In this document: in pieces, positions 8,739 to 19,094 of the stretch
How positions within the stretch are numbered: the first letter of the stretch is position 1
Layout of the letters: each line of letters begins with the position of its first letter
From: an uncultured Saccharospirillaceae bacterium
GTDB taxonomy: Bacteria > Pseudomonadota > Gammaproteobacteria > Pseudomonadales > Oceanobacteraceae
NCBI GenBank assembly: GCA_947503895.1
Contig: CANNFT010000012.1
Span: 1-64,000, forward strand
Length of the DNA: 64,000 bases
Direction: 5' to 3'
The notes under the pieces: model-generated
What the model was told of the DNA's origin: nothing
Database searches by the model: none
The model's input: the letters and a program-made list of their open reading frames with translations, nothing else
Position numbers and translations under genes: made by a program

Positions 8739-10449
8739 ACTCGAACCGCCCGTGCCTGCAAGCGATGATCAACAAGGTTTATTTTATAGCTCGCTAAATG
8801 CATTGCATTTATTGGTTGAAGCTGGAACCTACGCAAGCAGTCAAGAGACTCTCCTTCAAGATGCAATGTCTATATTAATTAACGGAGAGGGCTTTGAATA
8901 TTGTGCTTTCTACGACCTAAGCCAGCTTCCGATGAGCGTCACAACAGCATCAGTCGATGATGAGTTTCAAATTCAAGGACAAGATGATTTTATTCACGGA
9001 ATCTTGTCTGCAGAAAAAAGCGTTATTGAAGATCAAATTCAATCGTTTAAAAATTCAGCGTGTGCTGAATCAACCAGTGTTCAGATGTTTTCTGGACAAC
9101 AAGTGGTATTTATTGCAGTAGGTTTATTTCGCGCCAATGAATTAGTCGGGATGCTGCTGTCGTTTCATCCTGATCGTCATTTCTTCAATGTTTGGCACAG
9201 CCGAATGCTGGCAATATATTCTAAAACGCTGATGCATGTTTTAAGTGCGTTAGAAACGCGCCAGTCGCTTGAGGAAAAAGTGAAAGCCCGAACCCAAGAA
9301 ATGGAAAAAGCGCGTGACGAAGCTTTTAAAAACTCAAGAGCAAAGAGTGAGTTTCTTGCAAAAATGAGTCACGAAATTCGAACACCTATGAATGCCATTA
9401 TTGGCTTTGGCCAGTTGCTGCAAAAAGACCCTGATTCGCCACTGAGCGAAGAACATGAGGAATATGTTTCTTATATTTTAGATAGCGGCAATCATTTACT
9501 TGAACTAGTGAACGATGTACTTGATATGTCAAAGATTGAATCTGGGCGAATGGAACTAAAACTTGACGATGTTCCAATGGATCGAATGTTACAAGAGTTG
9601 TCCTCTATGTTTAAAACTCGGGCACAAAAACAAGGGCTCGAATGGAAATTGATTGCAGAGGTGGCCTCAGATTTGTGCGTCCGCATGGATGCTCAGAAAT
9701 TAAGACAAGTTCTAATCAATCTATTATCTAATGCATTTAAATTTACAGAGCAAGGGTTTGTTCATTTAACGGTGAGCGAGCCGGAAAACAGCATGTTTCA
9801 CTTTGAAGTATTGGACACCGGAATGGGCATGACTCGCGAGGAAATGGAGTCAATTTTTGAACCTTTTGTTCAAAAAAATGCAGGTGAAAAATATGGCGGA
9901 ACAGGGCTTGGTCTTTCAATTGCTCAAAAACAAATCGAATTAATGGGTGGAGAGATTAAAGTGCAATCGGTCCCTGAGCAAGGGAGCTGTTTTAGTTTTG
10001 ATATTGAATTGGAAAAAACGACTCAGCAAGCTGCGAAAAGACATCAATCAATTAAATCATTAGCACCCGGTCAGACTATATCTGCATTAGTCGTTGATGA
10101 TGAAAAGGTTAATCGGTTGGTATTAACGGAGTTGTTACAAAAAATCGGTGTTCAAACATATGAGGCGACAAATGGAGTCGAAGCGCTTGAATCTTTAAAA
10201 TCATACAATGCAGATATCGTTTTTCTAGATTATAAAATGCCGGTTATGAATGGCTTAGAAGCATTGAAATATATTCAAGATATGGCCACGCATCCTAAGT
10301 GTGTGGCTGTTTCCGCTTCGGTATTGGACGATGACCTACAGCGTTTTCGTGCGGCAGGGTTTGATGACGTGATTGCAAAACCCTATAAATTTAATACGAT
10401 ATACGGATGCTTAGAAAAACTACTGGGGCTTAAATACAATTATCATTAG
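8731..10449 (+). CDS. Hybrid sensor histidine kinase / response regulator
   Basis: A 572-residue cytoplasmic hybrid kinase. The N-terminal ~190 residues have a GAF-like sensor pattern with no membrane segments. A short coiled coil (EEKVKARTQEMEKARDEA) leads to HisKA with the phospho-accepting His214 (KMSHEIRTPMN). HATPase_c follows, with its N box (INLLSNAFKF), DTGMGM and GGTGLGLSIA. A receiver domain ends the protein, with Asp500 in FLDYKMPVMNG and Lys in AKPYK. The chosen ATG overlaps the HDOD stop; an in-frame ATG 27 bases upstream is possible. No separate output protein is encoded nearby, so the partner HDOD protein is the obvious candidate (inference). Confidence 0.92.
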   Translation: MNKLEPPVPASDDQQGLFYSSLNALHLLVEAGTYASSQETLLQDAMSILINGEGFEYCAFYDLSQLPMSVTTASVDDEFQIQGQDDFIHGILSAEKSVIEDQIQSFKNSACAESTSVQMFSGQQVVFIAVGLFRANELVGMLLSFHPDRHFFNVWHSRMLAIYSKTLMHVLSALETRQSLEEKVKARTQEMEKARDEAFKNSRAKSEFLAKMSHEIRTPMNAIIGFGQLLQKDPDSPLSEEHEEYVSYILDSGNHLLELVNDVLDMSKIESGRMELKLDDVPMDRMLQELSSMFKTRAQKQGLEWKLIAEVASDLCVRMDAQKLRQVLINLLSNAFKFTEQGFVHLTVSEPENSMFHFEVLDTGMGMTREEMESIFEPFVQKNAGEKYGGTGLGLSIAQKQIELMGGEIKVQSVPEQGSCFSFDIELEKTTQQAAKRHQSIKSLAPGQTISALVVDDEKVNRLVLTELLQKIGVQTYEATNGVEALESLKSYNADIVFLDYKMPVMNGLEALKYIQDMATHPKCVAVSASVLDDDLQRFRAAGFDDVIAKPYKFNTIYGCLEKLLGLKYNYH

Positions 10450-10849
10450 CTTGGAGACGCCTGGCTATGAATAACAAGCGTTGTTTATGATCGAAAATGG
10501 GCTCTATTCTTCATTGATGTGTAAATAGAAGCTTAATTAAGACGCTAGCACCAAATCCTATTCATTCATCCCATCGCACCGAATTCGGCTTATTTAAACG
10601 CGCTATTGAATCCATTTCGCTAGTAATGAAAGACTCGAAGTCATAATGACGCCACTTGTCATAGGATTGACCGATATTGTGATTTTATCCCGATAAATTC
10701 GCTGCCAAACTGATGATGCCCTAACTTTTGAATTCAATCATAAGCAGCGGGCGCTACTGATCTTTTACTAAATAGTAATGATGCGTACGCGAAAGAATAA
10801 AAAATAAATGTCGCATCGAAACCACGCATACCTGCCAAGGATACACGTA
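10450..10849. other. Intergenic region without recognised gene
   Basis: About 400 bp upstream of the secreted phosphodiesterase. It is AT-rich with scattered stops in all frames. No RNA gene, repeat or clear terminator for the kinase gene is seen. Confidence 0.4.
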
Positions 10850-10890
10850 GGCAATAGGCTTGCTTATTGCCGAATTGACTTGGCTATAAT
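10850..10890 (+). promoter_or_regulatory. Promoter with overlapping inverted repeat
   Basis: A consensus TATAAT at 10885-10890 lies 15 bases before the phosphodiesterase start codon. An inverted repeat GGCAATA-8 nt-TATTGCC (10850-10871) covers the -35 region and could be an operator. A -35 match (TTGCTT) exists only with a long 19-bp spacer. Confidence 0.45.
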
Positions 10891-10905
10891 AATAAAGAGA
10901 AAACA

Positions 10906-12132
10906 ATGAAAAAATTAGCGACGGCAGTACTGGGTTTATGTCTCAGTGGTAGCGTTTTGGCCATGAGTTCAGCACCACCGAAAACGGTTAAAACGGACCC
11001 TATCGATGCATTTAATACCAGTTGGGCGGGCAAAGCACTCGACTTACAACGAAAACTGGATCGCTACTCGCCAATGAAAGATAACAATATTCAAGGCTCA
11101 CATAACACCTATAACTCTGAGGTCTACAGAGACGCGGATAGTTATATTGATCCTCAGCAAAAACACAGTATTTACGACCAACTACGCATAGGCGCTCGTT
11201 TTATAGAGCTGGATGCTCACTGGACGGCACACACCCACGGCTGGCCTTGGGAATGGGGAAACGATTTATTGTTGTGTCATTCCGGCATTGGCGTTGAAGT
11301 CGGCAGTCTGCATTTAGGGTGTGGCCTAACAGATCGTCGTTTGAGCGACGGTATGAATGAAGTTAAGAATTGGTTAAACGATAATCCGAATGAAGTGATC
11401 ATTTTGTACATCGAAGATCATACGGATGGAAAACACTCCAAGTTGTATAACGTTATCAATGATCGAATTGGCAACAAGATTTATCGCAGTGGAGGGTGTA
11501 AATCCATTCCAGATAGTTTAACGAAGGACACGGTTTTGTCGGCGGGTAAGCAAGTGGTATTTTGGAATGATGGCGGTTGTTCCAGCCATACAAATTTAGC
11601 GAACACGGCCTTCACTGGCCTCGGCAAGATTGATCGAATTTGGGAAGACGGCACCACGCTCGCGGCTATCGGTGGTTTGTTCAATGGTGGGGTTGATCGT
11701 ATCGATTCGAATGATGTGCGTGAAGCATTTGCTACAGGTGCTAATATCGTGAACCTAGATGATCTGACATACAACGACGGGCGAATGGAGGCAGGTATTT
11801 GGAGTTGGGATAACGGCGAACCTAATAATTGGGGGAACAACGAAGACTGTGCAATGCAATGGAGTAATGGCCGTTGGAATGATGCACATTGTGGTAATCA
11901 ATATCATTTTGCTTGTAAAGGCGTCGAAGGTGATTGGGTAATCTCGACGTATACGGGCAGCTGGTCAGAAGGGGAAGATGCGTGCAAGATACTGCCCGGT
12001 CAGTACAGTTTTTCGGTACCCACTAACAGTCTGGACAATGAAAAGTTGAAAGATGCCAAGGGTGGTGTTAAAAACGCGTGGCTCAATCATAATGATGCTG
12101 CATCCGAAGGTAACTGGCAGGTGCCGCATTAA
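10906..12132 (+). CDS. Secreted PLC-like phosphodiesterase with C-type-lectin-like motifs
   Basis: A 408-residue exported protein with signal peptide (residues 1-19, SGSVLA/MSS). Residues ~55-285 form a PLC-like TIM-barrel of the PI-PLC X type: GSHNTY (His66), ELDAHW (His105), HTHGW (His109/His111), and FIELD / IILYIEDH strands. Residues ~295-337 have C-type-lectin signatures: a Ca/sugar-type EPN (305-307), W324-N325-D326 and paired Cys (GRWNDAHC, YHFACK). Residues ~350-405 then look like the N-terminal half of another lectin domain (SWSEGEDAC, FSVPTNSLDN, NDAASEGNW), so the halves are in reversed or truncated tandem order. The substrate may be a phosphoinositide, a GPI-like lipid or another phosphodiester at a glycan-bearing surface (inference). 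Confidence 0.82.
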   Translation: MKKLATAVLGLCLSGSVLAMSSAPPKTVKTDPIDAFNTSWAGKALDLQRKLDRYSPMKDNNIQGSHNTYNSEVYRDADSYIDPQQKHSIYDQLRIGARFIELDAHWTAHTHGWPWEWGNDLLLCHSGIGVEVGSLHLGCGLTDRRLSDGMNEVKNWLNDNPNEVIILYIEDHTDGKHSKLYNVINDRIGNKIYRSGGCKSIPDSLTKDTVLSAGKQVVFWNDGGCSSHTNLANTAFTGLGKIDRIWEDGTTLAAIGGLFNGGVDRIDSNDVREAFATGANIVNLDDLTYNDGRMEAGIWSWDNGEPNNWGNNEDCAMQWSNGRWNDAHCGNQYHFACKGVEGDWVISTYTGSWSEGEDACKILPGQYSFSVPTNSLDNEKLKDAKGGVKNAWLNHNDAASEGNWQVPH

Positions 12133-12185
12133 ATTATGTAACGCGCAAAGATACGTTTTATAGGTCATAAGCCTTCAGACGCATC

Positions 12186-12215
12186 GGGCTGGTTCAAAAG
12201 ACCGGCCCAATTTTT
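12186..12215 (+). terminator. Rho-independent terminator
   Basis: GGGCTGGT pairs with ACCGGCCC (one U-G pair), followed by AATTTTT. It closes the phosphodiesterase gene and faces the convergent gene ending at 12224. Confidence 0.8.
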
Positions 12216-12223
12216 CCCTTCTT

Positions 12224-12676
12224 TTATTCCATGGTTTGGCTCATACGTTTCAAATTGGACAGAGATTCAATGTGCCAGTCCTCGCCGTATTGCACGATCA
12301 AAACTGGCTCACCTAGTTGAGCGTCACCTCCTTTACACCAATGTAATACGGCTTCGACAACGGCTTTCTTATCGCCTTTAAGCGATTTTTGTATTGCGAC
12401 CCTAACGCTTTTTGCATCACCGTTGTAGTGAAGCGGCGCGGAAGGATTCATAGTCACTTGCCGTTCAATTTCGGGTAAGGATTTACCCACTAGCACGCCT
12501 TCATAAGCTTGCGTGGAATTCTTCACCCAAGTGGTATGGTCCCATCGATTCTTTTGGCAAGCATAAGCTGAATGTGCTGAAAATGTGCTGATCGCAAGGA
12601 TGAGCAGCGCACACTTAATAGAATGAGAGCGGTTTGACGAAGTTTGCAAGCGCACGATACGGGGCAGTATTTTCAT
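12224..12676 (-). CDS. Small secreted protein of unknown function
   Basis: A 150-residue protein with a long N-region, a hydrophobic segment (CALLILAISTFSAHSA) and a probable cleavage before YACQ, so it is likely periplasmic or secreted. The mature part has two Cys (ACQ and HWCKGGD) that could form a disulfide, and a compact alpha/beta pattern ending VLIVQYGEDWHIESLSN. I recognise no family. It is a single gene converging on the phosphodiesterase, with no obvious operon partner. Confidence 0.65.
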   Translation of the reverse strand: MKILPRIVRLQTSSNRSHSIKCALLILAISTFSAHSAYACQKNRWDHTTWVKNSTQAYEGVLVGKSLPEIERQVTMNPSAPLHYNGDAKSVRVAIQKSLKGDKKAVVEAVLHWCKGGDAQLGEPVLIVQYGEDWHIESLSNLKRMSQTME

Positions 12677-12842
12677 TGGCTAACCTTGTCTATGTTAAGA
12701 GGTGATTCGACGACGAATTGAATTGACCGACAGTCTATGTATGAGTGAGACAATGATAAAGGTTTAAAGTGCGAAGTGTTGATCAGCCCGATTTAGCAGA
12801 TTTCATATCTGGCGCTCGCACGATTGTTATACACTCGATTGA

Positions 12843-13142
12843 CTAGCCGCCACTGATAGCACCAACAACCAAAAGTGGTTCTTGGCCATCTCTAACCACT
12901 TGCGGTAAAGGTGCATGTGGGTCGTGAAATGTATAATCTTTTTGGCATGCAAAGAATCGAATTTTGGGGCGTCTTTTCTTGGTGATCGGGTCTCTTAACG
13001 TGCCTTTTAGTGCAGGGTAATCGTGTTCAAGTTGGTCGATTACATGCGTCAATGAAACCTCAGGTTTGCTAATCGTTAAACCGACAGCTTCGTTTTGCTT
13101 TATTAATGTTTTCAACTGGGGTGGTAACTCAATAAAGACCAT
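12843..13142 (-). CDS. MoaD/ThiS-family ubiquitin-like protein
   Basis: About 99 residues (105 if the upstream ATG at 13160 is used) with a beta-grasp pattern and a C-terminal Gly-Gly (VVGAISGG). That is the hallmark of sulfur-carrier and ubiquitin-like proteins that are adenylated at the C-terminus. The core VIDQLEHDYPALKGTLRD fits the MoaD/ThiS helix. No E1-like MoeB/ThiF, MoaE or ThiG gene lies nearby. Its only neighbour in the same direction is the BNR-repeat protein 190 bp upstream, so a molybdopterin or thiamin role is not implied by context. The start is chosen for a better spaced GGA and a MoaD-like N-terminus. Confidence 0.75.
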   Translation of the reverse strand: MVFIELPPQLKTLIKQNEAVGLTISKPEVSLTHVIDQLEHDYPALKGTLRDPITKKRRPKIRFFACQKDYTFHDPHAPLPQVVRDGQEPLLVVGAISGG

Positions 13143-13331
13143 GAAGTATTCCAATTGCATTATGAATACACGGCTGGGTGCGCTTAATATTTCCGTTTAT
13201 TAATCAAATCAACCAAGACGTCTAAATCCATTGAACTGTAGAACCGGTTGGGTCGAATAGTTGGCAACAGCAAAGTGAGCTAAGACGATCCCTAACAACT
13301 TTCACGAGCGGTCATAAATGCCGCGCGAGCA

Positions 13332-14441
<1,110 letters not shown>

Positions 14442-14778
14442 TGCAAGCCTCTGGTTTCGATATTTTTTGATTCAATGAGCGTAGTTCATGATTTAAGATC
14501 GTCAAACATTCAATACCATCTTTACTAATGTGTACACACAGTGGGTATGACAATGGCCTCTATTTTTAACCACTTTCTTGTATCATTCTTTTCGATATTG
14601 AATGGAATATTTTTAACGCATTGTTTAACAATTTTCAGTGCGCGAAATGAATCTGTATTTTTATATTTAATAAATTTCTAATCAACGATACACTAAACTT
14701 CGATACAAAAGTTTCGCTAAACATTGTATTGATCAATAAAAAAATAATAGAAAACAAAGACACCACGTAGTAGTACTA
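14442..14778. other. AT-rich divergent intergenic region
   Basis: A strongly AT-rich 337-bp region between the BNR gene and ltaE. It probably holds both promoters, but I see no well-spaced consensus boxes and no RNA gene. Confidence 0.4.
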
Positions 14779-15801
14779 ATGAGCGTTAAAATGATTGACT
14801 TAAGAAGTGATACGGTAACCCAACCAACTGAACCAATGCGTCAGTTTTTAGCTAAAGCTGAAGTGGGTGATGAAGTATACAGTGAAGACCCAACCGTTAA
14901 GTTACTAGAAGAGCGGATGATGGCATTGACCGGAAAATCCGCAGCAATATTTGCACCTTCAGGCACCCAGTCTAATTTAATTGGGTTGATGGCTCATTGT
15001 GAAAGAGGGGATGAATATATTGCAGGACAACAAGCCCATTTGTACAAATATGAAGCGGGTGGCGCAGCAGTTTTAGCGAGCATACAACCACAACCAATCG
15101 AATTTGAAAAAGATGCTACATTGTGTTTTGAAAAAATCAAAGCACACATAAAACCGGATGATATGCACTTTGCAAGAACCAAGTTATTGTGTTTAGAAAA
15201 TACACATAGCGGTCAGCCATTACCGATAGAATACTTAAGGAAAGCACGTGTTTTTTGTGATGAGCATAATTTAAAACTGCACTTGGATGGTGCGCGTGTT
15301 TTTAACGCGGCGATTAAAACGAAAGAGTCTGTAAAAAGTATATGCGAACCATTTGACTCGGTTTCAATTTGTTTTTCAAAAGGACTAGGTGCACCGGTTG
15401 GCTCTATGCTGCTGGGGGAGCCATCATTGATTGAAAAAGCCCATCGTTATCGGAAAATATTGGGTGGCGGCATGAGGCAGGCAGGCCTTCTAGCGGCCGC
15501 TTGTTTGTATGCATTAGATCATCATGTTGAGCGATTGGCCGATGACCATGAGAATGCAAAAGAACTGATGTTAGCGCTACGTGAATACCCACAATTAAAT
15601 GTGCTTGATAAAAGTGCAATGACTAATATGGTGTTCGTTGATGTGCCCGATGCTTCACTCGATCAATTGCATAAAGAAGCAGAGCGATTAGGCGTCGTAT
15701 TACCTTCAGGGAATAAACTACGGTTAGTGACGCACATCAACATTTCTAAAGATGATATTCGAACGGTGATTGAATTATTTGATAATGTCTACGGTGCTTA
15801 G
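14779..15801 (+). CDS. ltaE: Low-specificity L-threonine aldolase
   Basis: A 340-residue PLP-dependent fold-type I aldolase that cleaves threonine or allo-threonine to glycine and acetaldehyde. The family signature IDLRSDTVTQPT is at the N-terminus, GDEVYSEDPTV follows, and the PLP-lysine is in SICFSKGLGAPVGSM. LHLDGARVFNA supplies the PLP Asp. Length matches E. coli LtaE closely (333 aa). No strong Shine-Dalgarno precedes the first ATG; Met5 is an alternative. Single gene, convergent with topB across a palindrome. Confidence 0.95.
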   Translation: MSVKMIDLRSDTVTQPTEPMRQFLAKAEVGDEVYSEDPTVKLLEERMMALTGKSAAIFAPSGTQSNLIGLMAHCERGDEYIAGQQAHLYKYEAGGAAVLASIQPQPIEFEKDATLCFEKIKAHIKPDDMHFARTKLLCLENTHSGQPLPIEYLRKARVFCDEHNLKLHLDGARVFNAAIKTKESVKSICEPFDSVSICFSKGLGAPVGSMLLGEPSLIEKAHRYRKILGGGMRQAGLLAAACLYALDHHVERLADDHENAKELMLALREYPQLNVLDKSAMTNMVFVDVPDASLDQLHKEAERLGVVLPSGNKLRLVTHINISKDDIRTVIELFDNVYGA

Positions 15802-15842
15802 GGAATTAAGCATAGGCGATCGTGTAAGCGATTGATAGGCAT

Positions 15843-15870
15843 GAACAACAAGGTATATACCTTGTTGTTC
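15843..15870. terminator. Perfect 28-bp palindrome between convergent genes
   Basis: GAACAACAAGGTA is followed by its exact reverse complement around TA, giving a 28-bp perfect palindrome between ltaE and topB. It can form a 12-13 bp hairpin on either transcript but has no T tract. A bidirectional terminator or protein-binding site are both possible. Confidence 0.5.
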
Positions 15871-15943
15871 TAACATGGCATTCGTACGGATGGCGTTAAG
15901 GCTTGAGACTATTTAAGCTCACGCTGCTCATTCGTGGGTGTTG

Positions 15944-17875
15944 CTACTTCTTGATTGTTTTCTTTTTAACCGACTTTCTATAAGTCTTCTTAAAGGAGTG
16001 ATGGGAGGCGCTGTTTTTCAATCCTTGCATTTGAGTCAGGTCAATTTTACAGGCTTGATGAATCAACGCATTTAACTGCTCGGTTAATGGCTGCATAAAT
16101 CCTTGGTAATGTCCTCGTCGCTCGCAAATTTCGTTTAGGCTGAACTCCCAGTGCGCTGTCATATCCGGCTGCGTGGCTGATTCGGGTAGACTTTTGATTA
16201 ATGCTTTTCCTGTGCTGGTTGCATTGATGAGTTTACCTTTTCGTTGCAAGAAACCGCGCTTAAAAAGCAGTTCTATAATACTTGCGCGAGTGGCTTCAGT
16301 GCCAATGCCGTCGTGATCCTTGAGAATTTTTCTTAGTTCTTTGTCTTTGACGTATCGTGCGATTCCCGTCATGGCACCGAGCAATGTAGCATCATTGAAG
16401 GATTGTGGCGGCGTTGTTTGTTTTTCAATGAGTTGGCCAGACTCGCAATGTAATATGTCTCCCTCAGTTAATGGCGGTATTTGAGGCTCTGGTTTGTCTT
16501 CCTTTTGCGTGATGGTCTTCCAACCTAACTGTAGTGTGAGCTTGCAATGGGCCTTGAATTCACCTCCTGCAATTCTAAATAAGACGTTTGTGTCTTTGTA
16601 TTCATAGGGGGGGTAAAACTGGAAAAGGTACTGGCGGGCAATTAACTCGTACAGTTTTTTTTCTGGTGCTGACAGAGATTCAACGCTGATTTTCTTTTCT
16701 GTTGGAATAATGGCATGGTGCGCATCGACTTTGCGGTCATCCCATGCTTTGCTTTTGAGGCTAGCATCGGCATTCTGACAGACAGGTCCTAAGCTTTTGC
16801 TGTTTTGACCAATGATGGAAATAATACCCGCTGCTGAAGCATGCTGTTCTTTGGGGAGGTGGCGACTGTCAGAGCGCGGATAGGTAATCAGTTTGTGGCG
16901 CTCATATAAACTCTGACACGTATCTAATACTTGTTTGGCGCTCATGCCAAATGCTTTAGCGGCATCAATCTGAAGGCTGGATAGGCTAAATGGCAATGGT
17001 GGAGCAATCGCTTTCTTTTTTTGTTGAATATTGATGACATGTGCAGGCTGATGCGTGATCCGAGCACAAACATTCTCCGCCAACTTTTTAGACAACACAC
17101 GACCCTCTTCATCCTGATATGGGCGGCAGTTTTCACTGGGCTGCCAGCGAGCACGGAACGTACCTTGTGATGAGTGTGCGTCTGATGGCAGCAAGACAGC
17201 GTCCACCTCATAGAACGGTTTGCTGACAAAGTGTTCAATTTCTTCATCGCGGTGTACCACCAAGCCTAAGAGGGGTGTTTGGACCCTGCCGACAGACAGG
17301 ACACCTCGATACCCAGCTTTTTGCCCTTGAATGGTGTAGGCGCGTGTCATATTCATACCAAACATCCAATCTGCGCGTGAGCGTGCCAAGGCTGAGACTG
17401 AAAGGGGTATAAACTCTTTATTGGATCGCGGGCGGGCCAATGCACGTTTGACTGCGGAAGTATTGAGGTCGTTGATTAATATACGTTCAATGCTGTCTTT
17501 TTTATTGCCTTTGACGCCAAGGTAGTCAATGACCTCATCTACGAGGAGCTGGCCCTCACGGTCTGGATCGCCAGCATGAACAATTTGATGTGCTTTTTTG
17601 ATCAACCCTCTCAACACCGTTAATTGTTTACGGGTTTTAGGTTTGGGTTTAAGTTGCCATTGCTCAGGCACAATGGGGAGGTGCTCGAGTTGCCACTTTT
17701 TGTACTTGGTATCGTAATCATCGGGTTCGGCTTGCTCAAGCAAGTGGCCAATGCACCAACTCACCACGTCACCATTACCGACTTCTATGTAGCCTTCGCC
17801 ACTGCGATGCGGCTTTGGTAGTGCTTGAGCAATAGCTCGACCCAAGCTGGGCTTTTCTGCGATGTACAATTTCAT
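15944..17875 (-). CDS. topB: DNA topoisomerase III
   Basis: A 643-residue type IA topoisomerase, close to E. coli TopB in length. The Toprim domain starts MKLYIAEKPSLGRAIAQ and has AGDPDREGQLL. The active-site tyrosine is Tyr332 in ITYPRSDSRHLP. GRVQTPLL and the GIGTEATRA motif are intact. The C-terminus is a short Lys-rich tail (KKTYRKSVKKKTIKK) without zinc-finger cysteines. The enzyme decatenates DNA and resolves recombination intermediates, usually with RecQ. Housekeeping copy, transcribed alone. Confidence 0.97.
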   Translation of the reverse strand: MKLYIAEKPSLGRAIAQALPKPHRSGEGYIEVGNGDVVSWCIGHLLEQAEPDDYDTKYKKWQLEHLPIVPEQWQLKPKPKTRKQLTVLRGLIKKAHQIVHAGDPDREGQLLVDEVIDYLGVKGNKKDSIERILINDLNTSAVKRALARPRSNKEFIPLSVSALARSRADWMFGMNMTRAYTIQGQKAGYRGVLSVGRVQTPLLGLVVHRDEEIEHFVSKPFYEVDAVLLPSDAHSSQGTFRARWQPSENCRPYQDEEGRVLSKKLAENVCARITHQPAHVINIQQKKKAIAPPLPFSLSSLQIDAAKAFGMSAKQVLDTCQSLYERHKLITYPRSDSRHLPKEQHASAAGIISIIGQNSKSLGPVCQNADASLKSKAWDDRKVDAHHAIIPTEKKISVESLSAPEKKLYELIARQYLFQFYPPYEYKDTNVLFRIAGGEFKAHCKLTLQLGWKTITQKEDKPEPQIPPLTEGDILHCESGQLIEKQTTPPQSFNDATLLGAMTGIARYVKDKELRKILKDHDGIGTEATRASIIELLFKRGFLQRKGKLINATSTGKALIKSLPESATQPDMTAHWEFSLNEICERRGHYQGFMQPLTEQLNALIHQACKIDLTQMQGLKNSASHHSFKKTYRKSVKKKTIKK

Positions 17876-18163
17876 ATAAATCTAGAGAGCTGTATATATA
17901 GACAGTATCGGGATGGTAAGCTGAATAATCCATAAATGCTACCCATTTGAAGGAGTCTGGTTGAATCAATGCCCCAAGTTGAGGATTATTCCCAGTAGGA
18001 GCCTCCTATCGAGCAAAGGCAGGGAGAGTTGTCATCCCTAAACCCAAGTTAAGTACAACTAAGTGGTGGAGGCATATATTGCACATCATAAATGCTGCAC
18101 TCAGCATTGCACTGCATATAAATACTGGATGAAAGCGGATTTATGATCGCTAAGGAAAAAATT

Positions 18164-18991
18164 ATGACACGCGAAGAAATGGTAGCAACATACTTGGACA
18201 AGCTCGGATTGTCAGGTCAGCCAGTTTCCATTGAATTCATTCAAGCGATGCAAAGTCACCATATTGCTCAGTTTAGCTTTAATAGTTTGGCCGTTGTACT
18301 GGGTCAGGATATATCGCTTGAATTGGCTGACATTTTTAAAAAAATTGTACTTGATGGGAGAGGCGGCTACTGTTTTGAGCACAATAAGTTATTCTACGAA
18401 GTACTCTCTCATTTAGGCGTCGATGTGCAAATTAAAATGGCGCGTGTGGTTTACAACAAAGATATCGATGTTCCACGTACCCATAGAATTTCCCTAATGA
18501 AACTCAATGGAGAATCGTACATTGTCGATGCAGGTTTTGGGCACTTTGGTCCTCGCTATCCGGTTCGACTTGAATTAGGAGAAGAACAAATTCAGGGTGG
18601 CGACGTGTATCGAATTACAGCGTCTACACATGATCGATACTGCTTTCAAATGTTAAAGGACGGCGCGTTTTTTACGCTCTATACATTTGATTTGAATCAT
18701 TATACCGATATGGACTGCCTCACCGGCCATTTTTATTCACATAAACATCCTAATGCAGGGTTTGTAAATAATTTGGTGGTTTCAAAAAAATATTCTCACG
18801 AGGTGATTTCGCTAAGAAACCATGAAGTACACCGAATAGTTGATCATAAATCGACGGTATCAGTGGTGGATTCTGAAGAAATGTTACATGACGTATTATC
18901 AAAAACATTTGAATTGAAAATAGACCGAGCAGTTGTGAGCTATCTTTATAATAAATTCATTGAGAGAAATGACGTGAAAGCTGTACGTTAA
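18164..18991 (+). CDS. Arylamine N-acetyltransferase family protein
   Basis: A ~275-residue cysteine acetyltransferase (NAT/TgNAT fold) that would transfer acetyl from acetyl-CoA to an arylamine, hydrazine or related substrate. The catalytic Cys70 is in GRGGYCFEHN, His in RTHRISLM and Asp in SYIVDAGFG, so the Cys-His-Asp triad is complete. The start at 18164 is chosen because TAAGGA lies seven bases upstream; an in-frame ATG at 18143 is possible. The transporter and Crp-type regulator that follow in the same direction may form a detoxification cassette (inference). Confidence 0.9.
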   Translation: MTREEMVATYLDKLGLSGQPVSIEFIQAMQSHHIAQFSFNSLAVVLGQDISLELADIFKKIVLDGRGGYCFEHNKLFYEVLSHLGVDVQIKMARVVYNKDIDVPRTHRISLMKLNGESYIVDAGFGHFGPRYPVRLELGEEQIQGGDVYRITASTHDRYCFQMLKDGAFFTLYTFDLNHYTDMDCLTGHFYSHKHPNAGFVNNLVVSKKYSHEVISLRNHEVHRIVDHKSTVSVVDSEEMLHDVLSKTFELKIDRAVVSYLYNKFIERNDVKAVR

Positions 18992-19094
18992 ATTTCTAGT
19001 TTTTCTCATCAAAATTTCATTCTTGAACGATCAATTTACTACCTATTTTGATCGTTTACGATTGCTCTGCGCTATTTGTCATTAAGAGTTTATA

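Noticed and set aside
12843..13142. Molybdopterin synthase small subunit (MoaD)
   Set aside because: No other molybdenum-cofactor gene nearby and only the fold and Gly-Gly end support it; kept as MoaD/ThiS-family instead.
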